From NCBI RefSeq assembly GCF_000733765.1, contig NZ_JPOG01000001.1:2542001-2606000 (forward strand): a stretch of 64,000 nucleotides of DNA. The letters run 5' to 3'. The notes below the pieces were generated by a model, which made no database searches, was not told where the DNA came from, and saw only the letters and a list, made by a program, of their open reading frames with translations. A program made the position numbers and the translations under genes. Shown piece after piece: positions 47,301 to 57,484 of the stretch; position 1 is the first letter of the stretch; each line of letters opens with the position of its first letter. This stretch comes from Algiphilus aromaticivorans DG1253. Its GTDB lineage: Bacteria > Pseudomonadota > Gammaproteobacteria > Nevskiales > Nevskiaceae.

Positions 47301-48704
47301 CTACTGCGCGGTCCCCCGGATGTCATTCGTCGCTTTTGCGGAGGGCGCGCGCAGGAAGCGCGTCACCAGCCCCGCCGCGGCGACCGCCAGCCCGGCGATG
47401 AGCCCCCACCACAGACCAGCCGGCCCCAGTTCCAGCACGAAGGCCGCGACGAGCGCCAGCGGCATGCCCACCAACCAGTAGGCGGAAACCGTGATGCGCA
47501 TCGGCCCGCGCGTGTCGGCCAGACCACGCAGCGCGCCGTTGGCCGAGGCCTGCAGGCAGTCAAAGATCTGAAAGGCGGCGGCGTACAGCAACAGCCGCGC
47601 TGCCAGCGCGATGACTTCCTCGTCCGGCGTATACAGCCGCGCCACGACCTCGGGGAAGAGCGCCATGACACTCGCCGACAGCGCCGAGAAGACCAGCGCC
47701 GCGCCAATGGCCAGCCGGCCGCGCATCTGCGCCAGCGCCGGATCGCCGGCGCCGATGGCCTGGCCGACGCGCACGGTAGCCGCGAAGCCGAAACCCAGCG
47801 GCACCATGAAGGCCAGTGCAGCGAAGTTGATCGCTACCTGATGCGCGGCCACTGCCGTATCGCCAAAAGCCGCCATCAACAGCATCGCCGCCGCGAAGAG
47901 CCCGGCCTCGGCCAGCAGAATGCAGCCGATGGGCAGGCCCAGGCGCAGCGTGTCGCGCCAGACCGTGCGCATGCGCGCCACCCGCGGCGCGGCGAAGAGG
48001 CCCACCGCGCGCAGCGGCTGCCAGCGCAGATAGAGCAACATCCACATGCCCAGCATCGCGACCACCGCGATCACCGTCGCCCAGCCGCAGCCCACGGCGC
48101 CCATGCGCGGGAAGGGGCCCCAGCCGAACATCAGCAGCCCGTCGAAAGCGGCGTTGACGGCGAAACCTGCCACGCTGATCCATAGCACCGGCGCCGTGCG
48201 CCCGGTGCCCTCGACACCGTAGCGCAGCACGAAGACCAACGCGAAGGGGATGCAGCCGAGCGCCTCCACCGAGAGATAGGCGCGCGCCAGCGCGGCCGTG
48301 TCCGGCTGCAGGCCGGTGAAGCCGATCAGCGTGTTGCCCAGCGTCAGCAGCAGCAGCGACCACAATACGCCCAGCGGCAGCGCCAGCCACAGGACAGCGC
48401 GCAGGATGCTGCCGGTGGCGCGCGAATCGGCGGCCGCGCCCGTGCGCTGCGCGACGATGGGCGAGACCGCCATCAGCACGCCCAGAAAGAACATGAAGAC
48501 CGGCATCCAAACGTGGCTGCCCACCGCGATGGCGGCCAGCGCCTGCCCGCCCAGCCGCCCCGCGTAGAGCGTGTCCACCACGCCCATTCCCATGAAGGAG
48601 AGCTGCGCGCCGATGATCGGCACGGCCGTGCGCAGAAAGGGCAGCAACTCCTGACGGTAGGCGCGCGCGTCCAACTCCGGGTACCGACGAAAAGGGGTCG
48701 ACAT
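47301..48704 (-). CDS. MATE family efflux transporter (NorM-like)
   Basis: 467 residues, twelve hydrophobic segments in two homologous halves. The N-half has AVPIIGAQLSFMGMGVVDTLYAGRLG (given in part: PIIGAQLSFMGMGVVDT), the NorM signature with Asp in VVDTLYAG; the C-half has AAHQVAINFAALAFMVPLGF. MATE proteins expel cationic drugs and metabolites in exchange for Na+ or H+ across the inner membrane. Substrate is unknown. It sits 45 nt upstream of the DUF6351 gene on the same strand and divergent from cutA. Confidence 0.93.
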   Translation of the reverse strand: MSTPFRRYPELDARAYRQELLPFLRTAVPIIGAQLSFMGMGVVDTLYAGRLGGQALAAIAVGSHVWMPVFMFFLGVLMAVSPIVAQRTGAAADSRATGSILRAVLWLALPLGVLWSLLLLTLGNTLIGFTGLQPDTAALARAYLSVEALGCIPFALVFVLRYGVEGTGRTAPVLWISVAGFAVNAAFDGLLMFGWGPFPRMGAVGCGWATVIAVVAMLGMWMLLYLRWQPLRAVGLFAAPRVARMRTVWRDTLRLGLPIGCILLAEAGLFAAAMLLMAAFGDTAVAAHQVAINFAALAFMVPLGFGFAATVRVGQAIGAGDPALAQMRGRLAIGAALVFSALSASVMALFPEVVARLYTPDEEVIALAARLLLYAAAFQIFDCLQASANGALRGLADTRGPMRITVSAYWLVGMPLALVAAFVLELGPAGLWWGLIAGLAVAAAGLVTRFLRAPSAKATNDIRGTAQ

Positions 48705-48753
48705 CTTAGGCGCCCACCCGCGAAGCCGCCGGCGGCGCTGCTATGCTCAGGCC

Positions 48754-49086
48754 ATGTCCGAACCGCTGATCGTGCTCATCACCGCCACGGAAGCCGAGGC
48801 CCCGTCATTGGCCGAAGCTCTCGTCGAGCGCCGGCTCGTGGCCTGCGTCAATATCGTCGCGCCGGTGCGCTCGGTCTTTCGCTGGGAGGGCCACATCGAA
48901 TCGGAAGCCGAAGCGCTGCTCGTCTGCAAGACCGACGCCGGGCGCTACGACGCGCTGGAGGTGGCGCTGCCCGCGCTGCATTCCTACGATGTGCCGGAGT
49001 GCATCGCCGTATCCACCGACCGCGCGCTCTCCGCCTACACGCAGTGGGTGACCGAGGAAAGCACACCGGCAGAGGGCGCCTCGTGA
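48754..49086 (+). CDS. cutA: Divalent-cation tolerance protein CutA
   Basis: 110 residues, a small trimeric ferredoxin-like protein linked to copper tolerance; its real role remains open. Typical strings are LIVLITATEAEAPSLAEALVE-type start, LVERRLVACVNIV, SVFRWEGHIESEAEALLVCKT and HSYDVPECIAVS. The last, with a conserved proline and cysteine, is diagnostic. It overlaps the TlpA-like gene by 4 nt (GTGA), indicating coupling; cutA followed by a Dsb/TlpA-type thioredoxin is a common pair. Confidence 0.94.
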   Translation: MSEPLIVLITATEAEAPSLAEALVERRLVACVNIVAPVRSVFRWEGHIESEAEALLVCKTDAGRYDALEVALPALHSYDVPECIAVSTDRALSAYTQWVTEESTPAEGAS

Positions 49087-49586
49087 AGCAAACGCTCGCC
49101 GTACTGGCGCTCGGCGCAGTGGGCCTGCTGCTCGGCGCCGGCATCTACCTCTGGCTCGAGCCACCGGCACCGCCCGCCCAGCCGGAGCTGACGCTGGAGG
49201 ATCTGGAAGGCGAGACGCACGCGCTGGCCGATTACCGCGGCGAGCTCGTCGTCGTCAACTTCTGGGCCACCTGGTGCCCACCCTGCCTGGAAGAGATTCC
49301 CATGCTGATCGATGCGCAGGAAGCCCTCCGGGAGCAAGGCCTGCGCCTCCTCGGCCCGGCCATGGACGACGCCATCGCCGTCGGGCGCTTCGCGAAGCGC
49401 CAGGGCATGAACTACCCGGTCTTCGCCGATCCGGCACAGGTGGGCCCGGCGCTGTCGCTGCTCGGCGACACACAGGGCGCGCTGCCCTACACCGTGGTCA
49501 TCGACCGCGACGGAAAGCTCGTGGAAAGCCACCACGGCAAGCTTGATCGTGCCGAGTTCGACGCGCTTATTGCGCCTTACTTGTAG
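49083..49586 (+). CDS. TlpA/ResA-like periplasmic thioredoxin
   Basis: 167 residues from the GTG at 49083. An N-terminal membrane anchor or uncleaved signal (3-26) is followed by a thioredoxin-fold domain (about 36-165). The active site is WCPPC in VNFWATWCPPCLEEIPML and the cis-proline region is GALPYTVVIDRDGK. Proteins of this kind reduce cytochrome or periplasmic disulfides. It overlaps cutA by 4 nt. Confidence 0.9.
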   Translation: MKQTLAVLALGAVGLLLGAGIYLWLEPPAPPAQPELTLEDLEGETHALADYRGELVVVNFWATWCPPCLEEIPMLIDAQEALREQGLRLLGPAMDDAIAVGRFAKRQGMNYPVFADPAQVGPALSLLGDTQGALPYTVVIDRDGKLVESHHGKLDRAEFDALIAPYL

Positions 49587-49681
49587 GAAAGTTGCGCGAA
49601 AAGCATTAAACGTGCGTTGCACTGGCGCATCGGGCCGCGCAGTGGCTATACTGGCGGTAGATTTCTCGGGGAGCACTGCTC

Positions 49682-50122
49682 GTGCACCGCATTTTGCTGC
49701 TGAACGGGCCCAATCTGAACCTGCTGGGCCAGCGCGAACCCGAGCGCTACGGGCAGGCGAGCCTGGCCGACATCGTTACGGACTGCCGCAAATTGGCCGG
49801 CAATCTGGACGCGACCCTGGACGATTTCCAGTCCAACCACGAGGGCGCGCTGATCGACCGCATCCACGCCGCGGCGAGCGACGGCACCACCGCCATCATC
49901 ATCAACGCTGGCGCCTACACGCACCATAGCGTGGCGCTGCGCGACGCGCTGCTGAGCGTCGGCCTGCCCTTCTTCGAAGTGCACATCAGCAATGTCTACG
50001 CGCGCGAAGCCTTCCGCCAGCGCTCGCTGCTGGCCGACGTCGCGGCCGGCGTGCTCGTCGGCCTCGGCGCCGACGGCTATCTCCTCGCCCTGCGCGCGGC
50101 CTGCGGCCGCGCCGCCGACTGA
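49682..50122 (+). CDS. aroQ: 3-dehydroquinate dehydratase, type II
   Basis: Third step of the shikimate pathway; dodecameric type II enzyme. 146 residues with a GTG start and GGGGAG upstream. The N-terminus [20 protein letters not shown] contains the catalytic Tyr23 and Arg; later [17 protein letters not shown] and [16 protein letters not shown] supply the substrate-binding His and Arg. Followed 37 nt later by accB, an order (aroQ-accB-accC) conserved in gammaproteobacteria. Confidence 0.96.
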   Translation: MHRILLLNGPNLNLLGQREPERYGQASLADIVTDCRKLAGNLDATLDDFQSNHEGALIDRIHAAASDGTTAIIINAGAYTHHSVALRDALLSVGLPFFEVHISNVYAREAFRQRSLLADVAAGVLVGLGADGYLLALRAACGRAAD

Positions 50123-50159
50123 CACCCCAACCAATACAGCCAAGAGCGTAAGCACCGAT

Positions 50160-50624
50160 ATGGATATCCGCACCATCAAGAAGCTGATCGAGCTGCTCGA
50201 GCATTCCGGCATCGCCGAACTTGAAGTCAAGCAGGGCGAGGAGTCCGTCCGCATCAGCCGTCAAGGCCCGACGGTCACTCCCGCTCCGGCACCCGCCGCT
50301 CCGGCTGCCGAGCCTGCCGCCGCGCCAGCACCGGCGCCCGCCCCGGCGCCCGCCCCGGCGCCGGCACCGGCCGCAGAGGACAGCGCCAATGCCATGCGCT
50401 CCCCCATGGTGGGTACCTTCTATCGCGCACCGGCACCGGGCGCCAAGCCTTTCGTCGATGTCGGTCAGACCGTCAAGAGCGGCCAGACGCTGTGCATCAT
50501 TGAGGCGATGAAGATGCTCAACCAGATCGAGTCCGACCGCGACGGCGTCATCAGCCAGGTCCTGGTGGAGAATGGCGAGCCGGTGGAATTCGACCAGCCG
50601 CTCTTCCTCATCGACCCGGCCTGA
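50160..50624 (+). CDS. accB: Biotin carboxyl carrier protein of acetyl-CoA carboxylase
   Basis: 154 residues. The N-terminal helix ([23 protein letters not shown] in part) is followed by a flexible Ala-Pro linker (about 40-72) with an extended PAPAPA repeat. The biotinyl domain holds the acceptor Lys118 in the EAMKM motif, with [16 protein letters not shown] before it. It carries carboxybiotin between AccC and AccAD in fatty-acid synthesis. The start is ATG at 50160; accC follows after 7 nt. Confidence 0.96.
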   Translation: MDIRTIKKLIELLEHSGIAELEVKQGEESVRISRQGPTVTPAPAPAAPAAEPAAAPAPAPAPAPAPAPAPAAEDSANAMRSPMVGTFYRAPAPGAKPFVDVGQTVKSGQTLCIIEAMKMLNQIESDRDGVISQVLVENGEPVEFDQPLFLIDPA

Positions 50625-50631
50625 GACGGCG

Positions 50632-51980
<1,349 letters not shown>

Positions 51981-51981
<1 letters not shown>

Positions 51982-52865
51982 TGGCCTGGCAGCAGCTGAG
52001 CCTCGATACGCGTTACCCCGATTTCGCCGAGGAGATACTGGAATCCCAGGGCGCCCTGTCGGTGAGCGTGCTGCCCGCCGAGGGCGCCGAGTCCATCTTC
52101 GAGCCCGGCCCGGGCGAGACGCCGCAATGGTCGCGTGCGCGCCTCACCGCGCTGTTCGAGGAAGCGGCCGATCTCGACGCCGTGCGCCTGGCTGTCAGCG
52201 AGCTGCTTCCCGACGCTGCGGAAGCCGACCCCGAGCAGGACGAGGTCGCGGACACCGACTGGGTACGCAACTGCCTGGACGCCATGGCGCCGATGCGTTT
52301 CGGCGAGCGGCTGTGGATAGCACCACACCATCGGGAAGTCGATGACCCGACCGCGGTGGTCGTCAAGCTCGATCCCGGCCTGGCCTTCGGCACCGGCACA
52401 CATCCCACGACGGATCTCTGCCTGCGCTGGCTGGACGGCGCCGAGATCGAGGGTGCGCGCGTGCTCGATTACGGCTGCGGCTCCGGCATCCTCGCCGTGG
52501 CCGCGCTGGCGCTGGGCGCGCGCGAAGCCGTCGGCGTCGATAACGATCCGCAGGCCGTGCGCGCCACCGCCGAGAACGCGCGCAACAACGGTGTCGACGA
52601 GCGTCTGCGCTACGGCCTGAGCACCGAGCATGACGTCGGCGCGGGCTACGATGTGGTACTGGCCAACATCCTCGCCGAACCGCTGATCCGGCTTGCACCG
52701 ACGCTGTTGGCAACGCTTCGGCCCGGCGGCTGGATCGTGCTGGCCGGCCTGCTCGACCGCCAGGCCGAGCGCGTCATGGAAGCCTATCCGGGCATCGACT
52801 GGCAGCAGGCTTCATGCGACGGCTGGACGCGGCTGGCGGGGTGCAGCAAAAGCACGGCCGAATAA
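51981..52865 (+). CDS. prmA: Ribosomal protein L11 methyltransferase
   Basis: 294 residues. An N-terminal substrate-recognition domain (about 1-95) is followed by the SAM-binding domain with LDPGLAFGTGTHPTTDLCL, VLDYGCGSGILAVAALALGA and ANILAEPLIRLAP. It trimethylates L11 on lysines and its N-terminus. Start overlaps the accC stop by 1 nt; accC-prmA is a widespread pair. Confidence 0.95.
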
Positions 52866-53017
52866 ATGCTGCGCCACGTCATTTGCGCGCCCTGCGCATG
52901 ACGGTAGCCGAGGTCGCGCACAGGCGCTATAGTTCGCCGCTGTCACGCCCGCGTCATCTTCGCTGCCAACCACGCGAAGCGGCGCCGGATCCGGCCCATA
53001 TCAACCCGACTCCGGCC

Positions 53018-53284
53018 ATGCCCGATACGTTGCCGCCCGCTCCGAAGTGCCTGTCCGACCAAGTCGCCGACAGCCTCGACGACTACTTCTCGCAGCTCAA
53101 CGGGCACACGCCTCCGGGCGATCTCTACGGCATGGTGCTGAATCAGGTGGAAGGACCGCTGCTCGCCAAGGTGTTGCAGCACTGTGACGGCAAACAGTCG
53201 CGCGCCGCAGCCGTGTTGGGCATGAACAGGGCGACTCTGCGCAAGAAGCTGCGTCAGCACGGTCTTCTGGACAGCGCCTCGTGA
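53018..53284 (+). CDS. fis: DNA-binding protein Fis
   Basis: Nucleoid protein and transcription activator that bends DNA, abundant in early growth. The ATG at 53018 gives 88 residues, a little shorter than the E. coli 98. The dimer helices [11 protein letters not shown] and [20 protein letters not shown] lead to the helix-turn-helix [21 protein letters not shown]. These match the family closely. The start is not backed by a strong ribosome site; the open frame runs back to 52814, where it overlaps the prmA end. It overlaps purH by 4 nt; fis-purH adjacency is known in related gammaproteobacteria. Confidence 0.92.
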   Translation: MPDTLPPAPKCLSDQVADSLDDYFSQLNGHTPPGDLYGMVLNQVEGPLLAKVLQHCDGKQSRAAAVLGMNRATLRKKLRQHGLLDSAS

Positions 53285-54828
53285 AGCCGCGGCGCGCCCT
53301 GCTGTCGGTCTCCGACAAGACCGGCCTGATCGAGCTCGCACGCACGCTGGTCGACGCCGGCGTTTCCCTGGTCTCCACCGGCGGCACACATCGTGCGCTG
53401 AACGAAGCCGGCATCCCCGTCGAGGAGGTCGCCTCGGTCACGGGCTTCCCCGAGATCATGGACGGCCGCGTCAAGACGCTGCACCCGAGTATCCACGGCG
53501 GCATCCTCGGCCGGCGCGGCACCGACGACACGGTCATGGCCGAACACGGCATCACGCCCATCGATCTGGTCATCGTCAATCTCTACCCCTTCGCGCAAAC
53601 CATCGCACGCACCGACTGCACCTTCGACATGGCGGTGGAGAACATCGATATCGGCGGCCCGGCGATGCTGCGCGCCGCCGCAAAGAATCACGCACACGTC
53701 GGCATCGTCGTCGACCCGAGCGATTATGAGGCGCTGGCCACCGCCGTTCGCGGCGACGGCCTGAATGAGAATTTCCGCCAGCGCCTGGCCGCCAAGGCCT
53801 TCGCGCACACCGCCGGCTACGACGCTGCCGTAGCGAGCTACCTGCAGCAGGCTTGCGACCCTGACGAGCGCCACCCCGAGCAGCTCGTCGCCGGCTGGCA
53901 GCGCGTCGACACGCTGCGCTACGGCGAGAACCCGCACCAGAGCGCCGCTTTCTATCGCGAAGCCGGTGCCGCAGAAGGCTCGCTGGGCGCCGCCAGGCTG
54001 GCGCAGGGCAAGGCCATGTCCTACAACAACTACGCCGACGCCGACGCCGCCATGGGCTGCGTCGCGCAGTTCGAGGAGCCAGCCTGCGTCATCGTCAAGC
54101 ACGCCAATCCCTGCGGTGTATCCGTGCGTGACGATCTGCTCGCGGCCTACGAGGCAGCCTTCGCCACCGACCCGACCTCCGCCTTCGGCGGCATCATCGC
54201 CTTCAATCGGCCGCTGGACGGCGACACCGCCGCCACCATCGTCAAGCGCCAGTTCGTGGAAGTACTCATCGCCCCCGAGGCCGACGAGGCTGCGCTCGAA
54301 GCGCTGGCCGCCAAGCCCAATATCCGCCTGCTGCTCACCGGCAGCCCGGACGCGCCACCACCGGCACGCCGGCTGCACAGCGTCTCCGGCGGCCTGCTCG
54401 TGCAGGATCCGGATACCGGTAGTATCACCGCCGAGCAGCTGCGCACGGTGAGCAAGGCGCAGCCCGACGACGCCACCATCCGCGACCTGCTCTTCGCCTG
54501 GCGCGTCGCCAAGTTCGTGAAGTCCAACGCCATCGTCTACGCCCGCGACGGGCAGACCATCGGCGTCGGCGCCGGCCAGATGAGCCGCGTCTACTCGGCG
54601 CGCATCGCCGGCATCAAGGCCGCCGACGAGGACCTGGAAGTCGCCGGCGCGGTCATGGCATCGGATGCCTTCTTCCCTTTCCGCGACGGCATCGACGCCG
54701 CCGCTGCAGCCGGCATCCGCGCCGTCATCCAGCCCGGGGGCTCGATGCGCGATGAGGAAGTCATCACCGCCGCCGACGAACACGGCATCGCCATGGTCTT
54801 CACCGGCATGCGACATTTCCGGCACTGA
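53281..54828 (+). CDS. purH: Bifunctional AICAR transformylase/IMP cyclohydrolase
   Basis: Last two steps of inosine monophosphate synthesis. 515 residues with a GTG start inside the fis stop (4-nt overlap). The N-terminal MGS-like cyclohydrolase domain (about 1-195) shows [15 protein letters not shown] and [16 protein letters not shown]-type text ([19 protein letters not shown]). The transformylase half has [26 protein letters not shown] and near the end [14 protein letters not shown]-type ([18 protein letters not shown]). It is complete and has no terminator at its end. Confidence 0.96.
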   Translation: MKPRRALLSVSDKTGLIELARTLVDAGVSLVSTGGTHRALNEAGIPVEEVASVTGFPEIMDGRVKTLHPSIHGGILGRRGTDDTVMAEHGITPIDLVIVNLYPFAQTIARTDCTFDMAVENIDIGGPAMLRAAAKNHAHVGIVVDPSDYEALATAVRGDGLNENFRQRLAAKAFAHTAGYDAAVASYLQQACDPDERHPEQLVAGWQRVDTLRYGENPHQSAAFYREAGAAEGSLGAARLAQGKAMSYNNYADADAAMGCVAQFEEPACVIVKHANPCGVSVRDDLLAAYEAAFATDPTSAFGGIIAFNRPLDGDTAATIVKRQFVEVLIAPEADEAALEALAAKPNIRLLLTGSPDAPPPARRLHSVSGGLLVQDPDTGSITAEQLRTVSKAQPDDATIRDLLFAWRVAKFVKSNAIVYARDGQTIGVGAGQMSRVYSARIAGIKAADEDLEVAGAVMASDAFFPFRDGIDAAAAAGIRAVIQPGGSMRDEEVITAADEHGIAMVFTGMRHFRH

Positions 54829-54834
54829 AGTTGC

Positions 54835-55067
54835 AGCCACGGGTTGCACGGATCTTCGGGAGTCTTGGCCCCGGCGCGCACGGTCATATCGTCTAGATCG
54901 GGCTTCGGCCCGACCTCGCGCCATGATTCAGCTTCATTGCCGGACTGAAGTCCGGCCTACCAAGCTATAGACTTCCGCGAACCGCGTTGCCTTTCCGCGC
55001 TTTGGCGCGGACGCGGTCAGCGCCACAAGCAACCGACAATCCGTATCAATCTGTGCCATCTGTGGCT
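54835..55067. repeat. Dispersed repeat copy 3 with internal hairpins
   Basis: Left arm AGCCACGGGTTGCACGGATC (54835-54854), a G-rich variant of the arm of copies 1 and 2; right arm AATCTGTGCCATCTGTGGCT (55048-55067). The centre is longer (about 190 nt) and contains its own hairpins: TCGGGC-TTCG-GCCCGA (54898-54913), GCCGGACT-GA-AGTCCGGC (54939-54956) and a compound stem at 54981-55017. It fills the gap between purH and the glutaredoxin-like gene. Confidence 0.65.
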
Positions 55068-55105
55068 CTTCCGACCATTAACGCCTAGGCAAACGCCCCA
55101 AAACC

Positions 55106-55927
55106 ATGAGCACGACACCGAAGGCAATCTCCCGCGCAGCAGTCGCTGCCTCCGGCGGACTGTCGCAGCTGGTGCGGCTGCCGGGCTTGGATCTGGCCAG
55201 CTCGCTGCTGGCGTCCACCGCGAGCGGCTGGCGCGGTTCGATGGTCCGGGTGGCGCAAGCCGAAGCGGTCGAGGGCATCCTGCTCTACGAGTTCGAGGGC
55301 TGCCCCTTCTGCCGCGTCGTGCGCGCGGCGCTGACAGAGCTGGATCTGGACGCCGATATCCGCCCCTGCCCGGCCGGCGGCCGCGTGTACCGGCCCGAAG
55401 CCATCAAGCGCGGTGGCCGCGCGCAGTTCCCGCTGCTGATCCTCGACGGCGTGGCGATCTACGAATCGGCCGAGATCATTGCCGCGCTCTACGCGCGCTA
55501 CGGCCAGGGCCACAAGCCGCCGGGGCGGATCGCGCACCGGCTGGCGCTGGCCGGCTCGCAGCTGGCCACGTTCAGCCGCGGCTTCGGCGGGCTGCGCGCG
55601 CGGCCGGCGAAGCAGCCGCGCGAGCCATTGCTGCTCTACAGCTTCGAGGCGAGCCCCTACTCGCGGCTGGTGCGCGAGCGCCTCTGCGAACTGGAGATTC
55701 CCTACCGGCTGAAGAGCTTCGGCAAGGCGCGCGCAACCGACATCGGCCCGCCGAGCGTACGCACCCGCTTCTTCCCGGACGCGCCGGTGGCCTCGCGCAA
55801 CCGGCAGGAACTGCTGGCCAAGACCGGGCGCACGCAGGTGCCCTATCTCGAGGACCCGAATACGGGCGCAGCGATGTTCGAGTCGAAGGTGATCTGCAAC
55901 TACCTCGAAACCGTCTACGCCGCCTGA
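55106..55927 (+). CDS. Tandem glutaredoxin/GST N-terminal domain protein
   Basis: 273 residues. After a leader of about 55 residues the first thioredoxin-like GST-N domain has the redox pair CPFC (Cys66, Cys69) in YEFEGCPFCRVVRAAL, with ILDGVAIYESAEIIAALY. The second, from about 172, reads LLYSFEASPYSRLVRERLCELE, where SPYS replaces CPFC, followed by TQVPYLEDPNTGAAMFESKVICNYL. So one domain keeps the thiol site and the other lost it. The family occurs in proteobacteria and plants with unknown substrate. Its end overlaps the convergent TSUP gene by 13 nt. Confidence 0.85.
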   Translation: MSTTPKAISRAAVAASGGLSQLVRLPGLDLASSLLASTASGWRGSMVRVAQAEAVEGILLYEFEGCPFCRVVRAALTELDLDADIRPCPAGGRVYRPEAIKRGGRAQFPLLILDGVAIYESAEIIAALYARYGQGHKPPGRIAHRLALAGSQLATFSRGFGGLRARPAKQPREPLLLYSFEASPYSRLVRERLCELEIPYRLKSFGKARATDIGPPSVRTRFFPDAPVASRNRQELLAKTGRTQVPYLEDPNTGAAMFESKVICNYLETVYAA

Positions 55928-56661
55928 AGGCCGAGACCGGCGGCCGCGAGCAGCCCGACGCCGATGACCACGGCGCGCAGTCCGCGCGCCGACAGGCGAT
56001 CCGCCAGAAGCGCCCCCGCTACTCCGCCGGCAATGGTAGCCGCCATCAGGAACAGCGTTGGCCCCCAGGCGACGGCCCCTCCGATACCCAGCACCACTGC
56101 GGCGACCAGGCTGACCAGCGCCGACAGCGCATTCTTCCAGGCGTTGGCCGCGTGCGTGTCGGCGACACCGCCGACGGCCAGCGCCGCCAGCAGCACCACG
56201 CCCAATGCACCGTTGAAGTAGCCGCCGTAGAGGCAGGCGATCAACAGCAGCGGCAGCAGTCGAGTCGCGCTGGCTGCCCCGGCCGCGCGCGGTGCGCCCA
56301 GCCAGAAGATGACGGTGGCTGCCAGCACCAGCCAGGGCACGATGGTGGCGAAGAGCCGCTCGGGACTGGCCAGCAGCAGGCCCGCGCCCGCGGCCGCCGC
56401 GACCGTAGCGCCGAGCAGCATTGCTACCGGCGGCACCGGGAGACGCGCGCGCAGATGGCGCCTTCCGACCCAGGCCGAGGCCAGATAGCCCGGCACCAGG
56501 GCAACGGTGCTGCTGGCGTTCGCGCCCACCGCCGGCAGCCCGAAGGCCACCAGCGCCGGCAGGGTCAGAAAGGTACCGCCACCGGCGACTGCGTTGAGCG
56601 CGCCGGCCCCCGCCCCGGCGACCGCGAGCAGCACCCAGGGCAGCCATTCCACGGCGATCAA
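55915..56661 (-). CDS. TSUP family permease (TauE/SafE)
   Basis: 248 residues, about eight hydrophobic segments in two halves. The first has VAGAGAGALNAVAGGGTFLTLPAL, the second YGGYFNGALGVVLLAAL and NAWKNALSALVSLVA. These are the repeats of the sulfite exporter/TauE family, which move sulfonates or organic anions across the inner membrane. Substrate is unknown. It overlaps the end of the TetR gene by 4 nt, so the two share a transcript. Confidence 0.9.
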   Translation of the reverse strand: MIAVEWLPWVLLAVAGAGAGALNAVAGGGTFLTLPALVAFGLPAVGANASSTVALVPGYLASAWVGRRHLRARLPVPPVAMLLGATVAAAAGAGLLLASPERLFATIVPWLVLAATVIFWLGAPRAAGAASATRLLPLLLIACLYGGYFNGALGVVLLAALAVGGVADTHAANAWKNALSALVSLVAAVVLGIGGAVAWGPTLFLMAATIAGGVAGALLADRLSARGLRAVVIGVGLLAAAGLGLQAA

Positions 56662-57287
56662 TCCGGCGTGGCGATGGCGCGCCAGAGCATCTCGAAATAG
56701 GTATTGGCGTTGGCGGTCAGGGCGTTGCCATTGCCGCGGTGGACGTGGGTCTGCACCAGCCGCGCCAGAATGCCGAAGATATAGTCCAGCAGGATCTTCT
56801 CGTCGACGGCGTCGTTGAGGATGCCGCGGCCGCGGCCCTCGGCCAGCACTTTCATGAAGGTGCCGAAGAGCAGCGGGTTCTGGTAATTGGCGTGCTTGCG
56901 CCAGGTGTTGACGTAGACCGAGCTGAGGATGAGCTGGGCGACGCGCGGGTTCTGCTCGAAGTAGTCGAGCACCACCCAGAAGGTCTTGCGCAGGCGCTCC
57001 TTGTAGTCGGCAATGCCCTGCAGGTGATCGATCATGCGGGCGGCCAGCTCGGAGAGCCGTGCGTCAAGGCAGGAGAAGAGCAGCGCTTCCTTGCTGCCGT
57101 AGTACTTGTAGATAGTCTGCAGCGAAACATTGGCCGCCCGCGCGACCTCGATCAACCCGACACGATAGAACTCGCGCTCGGCGAAGATTTCCAGTACGGC
57201 TTCTTCGATGCGGCGGCGCGTATCGGGGTTCAAGCCATCCAGGGTGGGAAGTGTGATGCCTTCGTTTTCAGGCGCTGTCTCATTCAT
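56658..57287 (-). CDS. TetR family regulator
   Basis: 209 residues. The N-terminal helix-turn-helix is at about 24-70 (RRRIEEAVLEIFAEREFYRVGL; EVARAANVSLQTIYKYYGSKEALL). The ligand-binding helices follow. It is divergent from the beta-oxidation operon at 57485 and cotranscribed with the TSUP gene downstream. By analogy with FadR/PsrA-type TetR proteins it may sense acyl-CoA and repress the divergent fatty-acid genes, but the ligand is unknown. Confidence 0.92.
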   Translation of the reverse strand: MNETAPENEGITLPTLDGLNPDTRRRIEEAVLEIFAEREFYRVGLIEVARAANVSLQTIYKYYGSKEALLFSCLDARLSELAARMIDHLQGIADYKERLRKTFWVVLDYFEQNPRVAQLILSSVYVNTWRKHANYQNPLLFGTFMKVLAEGRGRGILNDAVDEKILLDYIFGILARLVQTHVHRGNGNALTANANTYFEMLWRAIATPD

Positions 57288-57290
57288 GCG

Positions 57291-57304
57291 GTAAGTTTCC
57301 TTAC
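57291..57304. promoter_or_regulatory. Possible TetR operator
   Basis: GTAAG-TTTC-CTTAC, a 5-bp inverted repeat that lies 3-17 nt upstream of the TetR ATG and covers its ribosome site (minus AAGGAAA). It could serve autorepression. The rest of the 197-nt spacer to 57485 shows no comparable second site. Confidence 0.4.
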
Positions 57305-57484
57305 TTTCCTGCAGCCGCGCAAGCGATAACGCCTGCTGCCCATGTTGCGCCGCACATCAGCCTGTGCTTTCATGCGCTGGTCAACCATACGGTGGCGTGT
57401 GGTTCCCTGCCTGGCGAAGCCCATTCCGCCAGCAAAACGCCTTCTGACAGCACACATTGATAATCGCCATTACCGGAGACCTCC

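Noticed and set aside
48513-49082. N-terminal extension of the TlpA-like protein across cutA
   Set aside because: It is out of frame with cutA, which is a clear gene; the GTG at 49083 places the membrane anchor at the N-terminus.
53254-54924. 556-codon minus-strand frame
   Set aside because: Antisense to purH, which is complete and conserved.
54829-55105. Possible tRNA or CRISPR-like repeat
   Set aside because: The stems do not form a cloverleaf and there are no regular spacers; it fits the ATCTGTG repeat with hairpins.
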